Part shown: positions 37,201-49,200 of the stretch, piece after piece
Layout: every line of letters begins with the position of its first letter
Numbering within the stretch: the stretch's first letter is position 1
NCBI RefSeq assembly: GCF_910592395.1
Contig: NC_088312.1
Coordinates: 18,919,292-18,983,291, forward strand
DNA length: 64,000 bases
Reading direction: 5' to 3'
From: Lineus longissimus
Taxonomy: Eukaryota; Nemertea; Pilidiophora; Heteronemertea; Lineidae
Notes under the pieces: generated by a model
What the model was told of the DNA's origin: nothing
Databases searched by the model: none
Seen by the model: only the letters and a program-made list of their open reading frames with translations
Made by a program: the position numbers and the translations under genes

Positions 37201-40200
37201 TTTCAGTGAATTCGTATGTAAAATAACTGCACAACGGCATTGTGTATAACTGCATTTCTATCTTCCTGGACCACCAGTAGTTACGAAGAGCGTACCCCTT
37301 TAAAGAAGCAAGATCATCTCCAACAGGAGACAGTCAATCAAGTTTGAACACCTGCGAGATAATTGGTTCACTTGTCATACTTTCAAAACATGCTGTGACA
37401 ATGCTTATTCAAATGAGGATTTTGGATGGCCGGGCAAGAATACGTTATCATTCATAAATCCAAGTAGTTTGGCCCAGATCCCAAATGTTATCTTTTTTCC
37501 TATGAATGGCATGTTACCAGTTACTCTCATGATACCCTGTTGCCTCCACAACATTGATAATCACCACAAAAAAATAAACCACTGCCAAGAGGAAATAGAG
37601 GCATCAATCTTGCACCGGGCAGACGCAAGCGGATATAAACCGCCATAAAAAGTCTCTGCCTACATTATTGTCGATACCATTGACCTAGCTGCCACATGAT
37701 CGGTTGCTAGAGAAACCACTAGCAACAGGTGGATAAGATGTTGTAATAGCACACCTTGACATTTCTACTGTCCATCTGAGTGGGATCTTTTACTCACCAT
37801 GGCATAAACACACAGGTACAATGGACCAATGATTTTAGTGTCTCCGGGCAGGCCCTCATTAATTTATCGCATATCGAGCCTAAAACTCGCTGTGAAGAGC
37901 CAGGGATTATAGTTCCTTGAAAACCACACCCGTTCATCCAGAAATACAATCCTGGGTTCTCCCCGATTCGAACCCGGGCCCTATGGCATGGTAGCCAGCA
38001 GTAGTAATGACCGGGATGCGCGACTCCTCTTGTTTTGAAGATTTAGCCTTGAAAACTCCTCAACCTCTTCTGCCAAATTGGAGAAACAGAAAGCATCAAC
38101 AGCAGTCAACAACAGCCTACATGTCATTTTAATGGCAAAGCCTTTCGAGCAGGAATAACCTGCTGGTAGAGGGGTTTGGTCAATAAAGATATACATGTAC
38201 ATGGTTTGGCCACGTAAGTGTTAACAGATAGAACGCAACCCATAAAGTATCACATCACACTTCTTTCCAACGCTAAGTGCTAGCTTTGATAACACAACGG
38301 TGGGGTAATCCTCTACCATGGACAACATGGAGAAAGAACTAAGCTTCCATTTCAAAAAGAAAGCCACCAATATTGGTTGCGATATTAAGAGCAGTAGGGG
38401 TTCGTGTTGTTGGCCACATCAATACCACATTTGCTACTTATTGTCTGTTCTGATATCCATTCTCAAGCTCTAGGCTGTGGGATTTCTATATCCCATCCTT
38501 GCATCTCCAAATACAGTTCAATTGATGAGCTGAAGACTGCCATAAGCACAAAAAATACAAATTGTTCGCTAAAGATCTTGTTGGACAGGTGCTTTATTGA
38601 GCCGAACTCGGTGTTTGGCAGCTGATACGCTTGTAAACAGCTCAAGGTATTTACTGAGCGACAGGTGGAGACCATGCAACACCTCAGAAAATACGCTACC
38701 CATCTTTAGTTAGAGAAAACTCACTTGTAAAGAGTAGCCAGTGTTTCATGCTTGCAGTAAAAAGCTGTAAAATGTTACTAAATGTGATATGATACACAAC
38801 TGGATAACTTTTAAATGAGAACTATCTAAGAGAAATGAACCTTTCTCTTAGGTCCGAGAAAAACCTATTGAGCACTTACCAGTGATTTTTTATGGTATAA
38901 CAGATGGAATGCACCGTCAAATGACCTCAAGATGCAAGTGCATGACTTATTGCGTCGTAAGAGCTTGTACATTGCATATCAGGACGCGCTGGACCCAAAA
39001 GATGGTCTATTGTAGTCATATGGTGAATGCATTCGCTTTGAGAATGAATTACACATCCAGACACCCAACTCTTGGGAAAAATGCAGTAATTCACAGAGCC
39101 ACACGTCCCTGCTCAAAGCTCCTGTCATGCAATAGCAATACTCAGGCAAAAACGAAACTTCTAGAAAGAAGTAGCAATATGAAAAGAAACTTTGAGAAAC
39201 AGATTACTATATGATAGTGAACTATCTTTCAGATTACTATATGATAGTGAACTATCTTTCAGATTACTATATGATAGTGAACTATCTTTACTATGTTTAC
39301 AGAATCCATGTCAATCAACGCAACTCTCTTTGTTCTACGACTTTGACAGAATCCAGGTAAACTCATCAACGTTCAAATCATGTGCTACGCCCATACAACA
39401 AATTGAGTACTCTGTCAGACAATTTTGTAGCAATTATTTCTGCTGTTTGTTGGGACACGTCCAGAATATTGATCATTTGGTTACCATGGTTACCGTGATA
39501 ATCATGCAGGGCGCTGATGGCGGATAAAGAAGTTTCTCGGACTTTATGACGAGCCGGAAAAAATCCAAATTAATTCCACGGGCTAAACGGCGGATATTAG
39601 CTTTTGGATGATCATACGACGGCCGTGACAGGCAGTTGTGTGAAATCGTTTGGATATGATTGGAATTTGATTGGGATCTTACAACTTCTAGCGACCGTTA
39701 GTGGACTAGTTTAATCAGTAGGGTGGGAAACGACATAATATATGTCTGAAGTGATACCTTTGCAACAGAGTCTTAGAACAAGTTTGAGTTGGCTATTTCA
39801 TCCCCTTGGCCCCAGGACCTTATTCACCACTTCTATTCAACACTATCACTGGGTGTGTCTGAGGTCAATACAATGCGACACAACTTCAGATTTAAATCCA
39901 AGTAGTAAGAAAAGTGTTTCCAATGTGGCTTGATATGATAGGGATTGCTGCCCGTGTCAGTAACCAACAGTTCAGCAAGGTTTTATCCATCTGAGCTACT
40001 TGTCTCTACCCAGTTCCAATTAGAGGCTAACATATTCAAACACACACGAACCCAAGTTAATTTATCGCTATCAAGTCATTAGCAAGATGAAGAACTTGAG
40101 GAAAAATACATTTGGGTACCCCTATCCCTCCGTCAGAAGTTGAATTAGTATATCCAACTATCCTTGATTAACCAAGTCAAAACAATGCAATTTGCAAATC

Positions 40201-43200
40201 ATGTGCTCTTTATGGCAATGTTTGAAAATGTACATGAAGGCTGCCTCTCTCAGTTCATATCACCAAGGATAAATCATAGGAGAGAAAAATCAATAAATCG
40301 TCAAACTGCAGCAAACAATGGGTAAATTGAATGAATGGATAAAAATGAATCTTTAATGAAGCTGGTGAAAGGCATAATGAGAGAGTGGATTAATAATAGA
40401 TATATGTCCGTATGGTGTTGAAATGGGTACATATGGCAGCAAACACCATCATTGGCGTTTCAAAGTCACAAGTGACCAGAAAATTATTTTAGTCGAAAGA
40501 AAAACTTCTGTACAGTTCCACTTTACTCTGTCTTCAAAGAATAAGTGGAACAGCTGAAACTGCAGACAAGTGATGTTTTTGTCGCACAGTTCATAAATAA
40601 TTATCCCAGGTCATAGTGACAAAAATTGCTTGTTTGCCAGGTGCTATAGTCTAACCTTCTGATATCATTGCAACTCTGTTTCAGTTTTTTGTCCTGCCCT
40701 TCAGCAAGTCAACCAAACAATTTCAAAGTGAATTCACCATAATTGGAAACCTAAGAACCTAGGACACAGAAAACTCGGCATAGAACCTGGGACACTCAGA
40801 ACATGGGACTACCCACCCCTTATCAAAGAAATGCATGATAGGTGACAATGTACTATAGACCAATCGATAGATTGGTGTCATTATAGCATCAAACGACTGG
40901 ATCGTTTTTCGATTCTCGACACAATGGCGCCTAATAAAATGATACTCATGAACGCGATGTTTGAATAAGAACTCAGGCAAAATAGGAAGGATATGAAGAG
41001 ATTGTGGCTGCGCTGACTGAATGACACGCAATAACTAAGGCGTGTTTACATTTTGTTGGGAAGAAAAGATGAGAAGGATGAATGGAGACAGCAGTCTGAG
41101 ACTGAGGATGATGTCCGGTCATTCCATTCAAAACTCACGTTCATCATTTTCCGATCAACTCATGTTCAAACAATTTCAAAGTAAATTCACCATAATTGGA
41201 AACCTGGGATATCAAACACAGGGATTACCAGTTTTACTCTTTTTCTTGGACACAGCGGGGATTATTATCGCAGGTCCTAGCAACAAAGATTGCTTGTTTG
41301 CACAGCCGCTTCATAATAACGCTAGCCCTGGCCATCATATTTAATAAGTGCAAAGCCCAACTCTTTATGAGCCATATACACAATGTTATACATTTGATGA
41401 AGAGCTAGCCCCACAGGGGAATCAATATTTGTGACAAATGGGTTGGTCTATTATCCACCATACAGTTCCAGGACAGTCCCATACAGAGCAGCTCCTAATG
41501 GAGCTAGCTCCTAATGGAGCTAGCTAAAATAAAATTAGATTGAAATCTAGGTACGTAACTGGATTATGGGAGAGCTGCTATGTTATGACCACTTCTGGTT
41601 CTCTACAACATCTCTCCGTACTATTACGATCAATATATGATACAATTGCCACGATTTTAGGGTTGAAAGTACATTTGAATCATTTAGAAGCAAATTGGAA
41701 TTATTGCCTTTAATGAGGATAATCACAGATTGTGACGCATCTGATGCCATGCGTGATGTGCATCTAACGTCACCTGTGACAACAGGTAACACTACATGTA
41801 GTCTGTGACTGTGGCAAGTTGATTGGTCCTGAAAGTGTGATTATTTGGCACTGGACGGCGCTGTTATCACTATTTGAACAAAAGAAGCAAGTCCTGCATT
41901 GGGACGCCCGTTGTTACAAAGCCTATCTACAACTACCTTGGCCTTCAAGTTTTGGACTATACCCAGTGTATTGTACGCGCCGGTCACCGATCCAAAGGTT
42001 GACCGCGCTTAACATTGCTTAACTTCCACTCTTGGGCCAACGCGCCAACCACTGGGCCATAAAGGAATTCCCTCATAGCAGGCGGGTTAAGCCGTGCCAT
42101 ATACCTGGGGGTACTATACACCCAGCCTTGCCTCTGACATGGACTTAGAGCAAGAAAGGTACAATGGATGCACCAACTCATGATCTTCAGCAAGAAATGG
42201 ATCTCCGTAATGTTGGTGACATGAAGTGACTATTGGCTACACCATGCATCATGCCTATTTACACATTTCAAGTCAAACTACATCTCTGACAGGCTTTTTT
42301 TCAAGAATAGCACCCTTTCACCAATCAGGCAATGAAAATCTACCTCTTTGGATAGTAATTTTATTATGCTTAGGATTGATTACTGTACAATTAACTTACT
42401 TCAGCAAAAGTAATCTACAGAACGGAAAAATTAAGGAAATTGTAAATATTTCAGTAATTCCAAATAAAACGATTCGTACATGTACACAGCAGACTACATT
42501 GGGTGAAAATAAAAACATGGCAAAAAGCAAGCACCGCTAGTTATTTCGTTCAAAATATTCTGTGCCACACTGTACAGCGCATAGTGTTGATGTTTCTAAG
42601 GTAGGAACAGTTACAGTAAGGTACTTGGAGAATGGTGGGATCTGCGTTGCCGGTATTCCTTTATAAGAGTGCAGAACTTGATGGGTTTGAGCAACTTCAC
42701 ATCCATTTATTCAGTCAGGAAGTCTGTCTGATTTTTAAAAAATCTGATTGTTTCCTGGCGTCATTGACAATTCATTCCCATCTGCGTTACTCTCCTGAAA
42801 TGTGGGTATGGGACATCACTTTGTCATATCATCTTACCAGCGCGTAACCCTATTGGATATCTGCCAGAGGTATGGAGTCCACTATAGGCTACTGTCCACC
42901 TATGTGGGAACTTTTACTTGCCCTGGCAAAGACACTCAGGTACAAGGGACCACAGCTTTTAGTCTCATCTGACAGACTCCCCCCAAAAATGTGTACATTG
43001 TACATATGTCCCCTAGGATAATTCGTCCCTTGGAAATTCGTCCTTACAGGGTTACAGGAAAATTCGTCCCCGGATAATTCGTCCCCGGAAAATTCGTCCC
43101 CGGATAATTTGTCCCCGAGGATAATTCGTCCCTGGAAAGTTCGTCGACCCGAGGATAATTCGTCCCCAGAAAATTTTACAAAGTTGAAAGTTTCTGACTT

Positions 43201-46200
43201 CAATTTCTAAGACTCATAAGTCTTGTCGAATGGACTGTAGTAATAACTACTACTTTCGATTTTTCTCATTCAGTGTAACATCTCTCTTTACTACCATACT
43301 AGCTAGTTACCTACCCCACTATTTTTATAGTAGGTAGAAGTAGGCAGGCGAAATATTTTATTGAAGAATTTAGAGCTTTTCTTTCATTCTGACCAGTAAA
43401 AATACTTATTTGAAAAAAAAAATTATTTCGCCTGCCTACCTCTACCTACTATGAAAAGAGTGGAGTAGGTAACTAGCTAGTAGGGTAGTAAAGAGAGATA
43501 TAATGAATGAGAAAAGTCGAAAGTAGTAAGTATATTACTAGAAAGTAATGTCAGAAACTTTCAACTTTTGTTTAATTTTCCGGGGACGAATTATCTTCGA
43601 GGACAATTTCCAAGGGATGAATTATCCTAGGGGACATATTTTCCGGGGACGAAATTTTCCTCGGGGACAAATTTTCCAGGGACGAATTATCCTCGGGGAC
43701 GAGTTTTCCTAGGGGACGAATTTTCCGGGACGAGTTTTCCGGGGACGAATTTTCCTAGAGCCGTTGTGAAGAGCCGGGAATTTGAGTTCCTTGAAAGCCA
43801 TGCCAGTTCACCCAGAAATATGATCCTGGGTTCTCCCCCTATTGCGTAGTAGCCAGCAGGGTTTACCACTGGGCTATGTGGCTCCTCCATCATGTCTTTT
43901 GACCCCGTCAAGCCCTGCACTCTAACGGAGGAATACAGTCTGTTGGTGCATGCTCAGAGAGGGACTCACAGCACATCACATACTGACATTGAGAGGGTTC
44001 ATTCTGCAACCCTTATTATTGCAAGCTTCAAAGAGACTGGTTTTAGCCTTGAGGTCACGAGGCACGTTTTAATGACTTTTAGGTAGAGTTGCTAAGCTAC
44101 TGTGTCTCAAGATTGCAACTCGTTTATAATTAGGCAAAATCATAAATTGTATCTACTGAAGTGGTATGAAATGCAGTTGGACCTAGGGCAAACTTTGAGA
44201 AACAGATGTGACATCGAGATTAAACAATTTTGCACAAAATTTTATATCAAGTTATAAGGTATATGATTTTGAAATTGCTTTTCAAGATATAAAGTACCGT
44301 AGAACCTCCCTATTAAGGACACCCTTGGGACTGAGAATTGCTGTCCTTTATAAAGAGGTGTCCTGCTCGCAGAGGTGCCTGTTAAGAGAGGTTCCACTGT
44401 ACACGACCTAAACATGCATGCCAGGATCGGAAATGTCACGATTTCCCCAAAACTAAACTACAGTGTGTATCAAAATCAACAACAAGAAAATGGTTAGTGG
44501 TGTTAGATTATGTACAGTTATGATTAGTGAGGGAGGAAAAAGGGTTGAAATAAGACAGGGTTAGTCTTTCAGAACTACCAACATCTAGAACATGAACACA
44601 AATCAAACATATATCTGGCTGGTTACATGAGAAGATGAAGAAGATGTAACATATGTGAGAGACCTCTGGCAACAGGGCCTAAAACATTGAGTAAAATGGC
44701 CTGTACTATTGTTAGGATGCATATGTGATGGAGTGCCAAAGATGTAGAACGCACTTTCAACTCCCAAATGGCCAAAGTAATTGTGTTGTTCTTCGTGTGC
44801 AGTGGGAAACAAATTTGCATCTTTCCGGACTAGCGCCCCTAGTGGTTACGCTCTAAACTATAAGGTGAAGAAATCAAATAGCCAATACATTGGATCATCA
44901 TTCAGTCATGTATCATTTTATGTATAGTATGTGTACATGTATTATGCCAAGACCTGACATTAAAATTTACCTACAGAGGCCAATAGGTGGCGACCTAGAA
45001 AGAAAACCATTTTTTTTGTATTTCATGTTTAAAATGATCTACAAACGATAATCTCTCCATCTTCATCTTTTCATGGAACCATCATATCACCATAGGCCTA
45101 GTAAAACGCATATGACAAGACAGAAACATACAACATGCACTACTCAGACATAGTTTCAACTCAAGTCTACAGGCGCAGCTCTACATTTTCCTGTGCATAT
45201 CTATCAAAACGCACAGAATTTGCAACCAAACCTGAGCTGGGCTAACTTGAGCTGATATATTTACATTCAGGTACCCCTATTACCTTCCCAATCACAATAT
45301 TCATTTGCACCAAACTCCCAGTATTTACTTGCAAGTGCAAATACCAAACTTTTGAAGCCATGACTAGGTTTGTTACCAAGTGCAAACACCAAAGTTTTGT
45401 AAACCATGACTAATTTGGTTGGTATTTAATTGCAAGTGGGCAAACACCAAGCTTTTGAAACCATGACTTGGTTGGTATTTACTTGCAAGTGCAAACACCA
45501 AGCTTTTGAAACCATGACTTGGTTGGTATTTACATGTACTTGCAAGTACAAACATCAGGCTTTTGAAACCATGACTTGGTTGGTATTTACTTGCAAGTGT
45601 CCGAACACCAAGCTTTTGAAGCTATCAGACTTGGTTGGTATTTACTTGCAAGTGCAAACACCAAGCTTTTGAAACCATGACTTGGTGGTATTTACCTGCA
45701 AGTGCAAACACCAAGCTTTTGAAACCATGTCCTGGTTGGTATTTACTTGCAAGTGCAAACACCAAGCTTTTGAAACCATGACTTGGTTGGTATTTACTTG
45801 CAAGTGCAAACACCAAGCTTTTGAAACCATGGCTTGGTTGGTATTTAATTGCAAGTGGGCAAACACCAAGCTTTTGAAACCATGACTTGGTTGGTATTTT
45901 TCTTGCAAGTGTGCAAACACCAAGCTTTTGAAGCCATGGCTTGGTTGGTATTTACTTGCAAGTGCAAACACCAAGCTTTTGAAACCATGACTTGGTGGTA
46001 TTTACCTGCAAGTGCAAACACCAAGCTTTTGAAACCATGTCCTGGTCGGTATTTACTTGCAAGTGCAAATACCAAGCTTTTGAAACCATGGCTTGGTTGG
46101 TAACGGCCATAACAACAATCAGTGCAAAGTTTTTGCAGTGACCATCTTTTTTGGTGTTCAGCAACATGACTGCCACAAGATGGTGAGACTTGGAGTCAGA

Positions 46201-49200
46201 CTGCATGTACCACTAAAAAGTAACTCTCAAAAAGCTTCAACTACAGTATAACACTTATCCCAGGTACCTGACTTCTGAAAACTAGATCTTCTAAACCAAA
46301 ATACAGATGACTTAATCTATACTTCAAATTTGCAGGTTGTATCTATTTTTTGTCGTGTGCCATGCTATTGGTGATGCATTCTGAGGAAATCAGGGGTTAA
46401 TGCTCGCTTCTCCTACCCTGCACACAAACCCCTGAGATATCGCCCTCATTCGGTGAAGTGCCAGCCCAAAAGTAATTGCGCCCAATCAGAATGTTGCTTA
46501 CATTTGAGTCTAGGAATTTTAACAACGTTGTAGCAACAATTTCCAAACCTGCATTTTCACTGGTTGTTTTATAATGTCAACTGTCTCCTTCGAGGTGCGC
46601 ACTGCAACCTCGTTTCTAAAATCTCGGAGTGCGATATTTATTCATACAACTCATTAGAAGTACGGTACTTGAACCGAGGTTGACAGTTAAATCGTGAATG
46701 CAGACTTAAAGGTGATGTACATGTATGTACTTTACCAAACAGATAATGTCCTAGGGGGTTTGTGTGCAGGGCTGGAGAAGTGAATATTAACCCCCGATTT
46801 CTCGATTGGTGATGATTAAACAATTAATGAGAGTACATACACTTGAACTTCTTGTCGTTCGAGACTGGCCACCTTGAGCTCGCTGAAAATGTAACGGTAA
46901 GATATAAAAGTAGTCCCACTGTTGACGAGGGGTATCAAAGGATTTCCCGCGTCATGTTGTTGCTGCCCTGAAAATGATGGTCATGGTTAGTACTACTTTA
47001 TAAACGTTTCGACGCAGTTCTGAAAGACAACTCAAAGTGATGTGATTTCAAAAAACATGCCGGGTGGGTACTAAAAGTTTGCTGAATAGTAAGCCTTACA
47101 ATCCTGCAATAGCGAACAGGAAAAGCTAATAAATGAATGAAAGCAAACACACTAGGCCTACCAGTCAAAGTTCTGCAACAAACTGATTATATTTACATTA
47201 TACATCCAATTTAATTTCACATGTTAAAGCATAAAGGCAAATTCCTAGTGGTATTCGAGGGGCGGTTGGAACTTCCAGAAGAAAAGAAAAAAACCCAAGC
47301 TGCTGGGAAAAATGAAAACATTGAAGGCAAGTGAGCAACACTTTGAAACAGATGAACAAACTCCCAAAGCTGGACAGTCGATCTTTACTTTCCTTGGGCA
47401 GATTTAGTCGTTATCCAACTTACACAAGTCATGCTTGTGGAGGAACCCAACCTGAACCTCTTACATGTGTTTGACTGGTTCAACTTACACATGTCTTGAC
47501 AGGCAACTACTTTCCATCTTGACCAGAGAAGCATTGCAAGTATTCAGGGGAATTTTGGCAAGTATCAAGCAAGGCACTCAGGCAAGTCACATGTGTGTAG
47601 GTATCCAACTCGGATATAGTACCAGCTGATCTTGCACCTTAACCAGTTTTCTGCAAGTATCCCATCTCAATTATCAGATGGATAGAAGAAGAATATCCAC
47701 CTTGCACAACTCTGATGACTTCACCCTCCAAATAATACCACCCAAACTGCCCAGCATCCAACTTACATCAGACGAACTTCAGAAAGCAATGTACTCGCAT
47801 TTGTCAGTGGCGAATTTCATAACTAGTAACCTAAATTCAACCCTGATTTTGAAATGTGAAATAAAAATAGGAATTTGTCACTTACCTCTTTGTCATTCTT
47901 CTCAGGAGCTTCCGTCTTCAGGAGATTATCGGCAAACCCATCGAGGACCTCGCGTTGTTTCTGGAGGCGTTTCTTCCTGGACTCCATGGCCTCCTTCTGC
48001 TTGGTGAGATCATGGAGCTGGCGCCGTACCTCCTGGTGACGCTGTTCATTCTCGTCTTCTTCCGGCGAGAGCTGCGTGGCTGAGTAGATCACTTCCAAGA
48101 TGGTCGCAGGCCCCTTGCCTTCGACACTGCAACGACAGAGAAATTTTGTTTAAATAAAGCGCCAAGATATCGGTGTTGCAAAGCGGTGTCATACATAACT
48201 TGGTCCAATCCGAATTGGAGAAAGTTAGGCTTTTGTGAGTGACATGGCGGGGCGTCATCACTGTCAAATGACAGCAATATAACAACAAAATAATAATGCG
48301 GCGCTGGAGACTTTTGAATAGTTGGTACAAACAAATCTGAAATTTTCAATTTAATGGGTTAATCATTGATGAATGCTGTTGGTACATAAAAGATGATTTC
48401 ATGGTGCCGAGCATAGAGAAAATGTGCTCACTTTCCGTGGTCATCCTTTAAAGCTGCTTAACCCTTTCGCTGGGTGATATGCATACATGTAGCACCTCAT
48501 GTACAAATGGCTACATATCGTGATGGTGACGTGCATAACAAGTCATGCCCTTCTAAAATATCAATTCACTTGGTTACACCCTCTCTAAACACGCCAAACA
48601 CATTCAGGGATAATAAGCTTCATCCTTAAAGTATAGATGGCAACAATTTTGAATAGTTTTGACCATTCCGATAAAAGTAAGCACCACTGTCGGCACTGGC
48701 CGAAATATGGCTGCCGCAGTGAAAGGGTTAAGATAGGGTTGATGCCGGTTTTTGCAGTTGTTGAATCCAATACTGTAACAGGTGATTGTATATTTTCTTT
48801 ACAAAACACGCAAGATTTTATTTATTCTTGAAAAAGCCGAAAGGATATTTTGGATAGGCAGGAAGAGCTTGATGGCAACAAGGTGCTATCTACTTCATCA
48901 AAATGCATCCAACTACTCTATTATAAAGAAGCCATCAGGTATGCATGAAGAAATAAGACGGTGGGTTGTGTATTTCAGGCCAAGAAAATAAACAATGGAA
49001 TATGCATTCCTTATGCCAGGGAAGGATTAAGCTGCCTTCAGAAAGCTGGAAAACTCAATATCTGGAAAACCTGGAAATTGCTGCATAACCGTAGCAACGC
49101 ATGAAAGCCCTCATCCTATCATGGAGGAGAAATACTCCCTGGAGAATCACTCCTCCAAGATCGACAGAGTAAATTCTGAAGAAGAAGAAATCGGAAGCTC

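Larger units (their letters stand above)
31274..47885 (-). other. Intron 2 of the F37C4.5-like gene
   Basis: 16.6 kb between phase-0 splice sites (donor at 47885 side GTAAGT, acceptor at 31274 side CTTTAG). It contains the MITEs, SINEs, fold-back element and 51-bp minisatellite listed separately. No nested gene was recognised. An apparent micro-exon near 46875 on the - strand is out of phase. Confidence 0.7.

Noticed and set aside
37940-38010. tRNA gene
   Set aside because: It has a good B box but no foldable cloverleaf with acceptor stem, and the same sequence recurs with a shared non-tRNA body, so it is a SINE.
45373-46206. Open frames on both strands
   Set aside because: By-products of the 51-bp tandem repeat; no unique flanking coding sequence or start context.
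46860-46890. Apparent micro-exon on the - strand (TTTTCAG, ELKVASLERQEVQ, GTATGT)
   Set aside because: Exon 2 ends and exon 3 begins in phase 0; including this piece in the coiled-coil frame breaks the phase.
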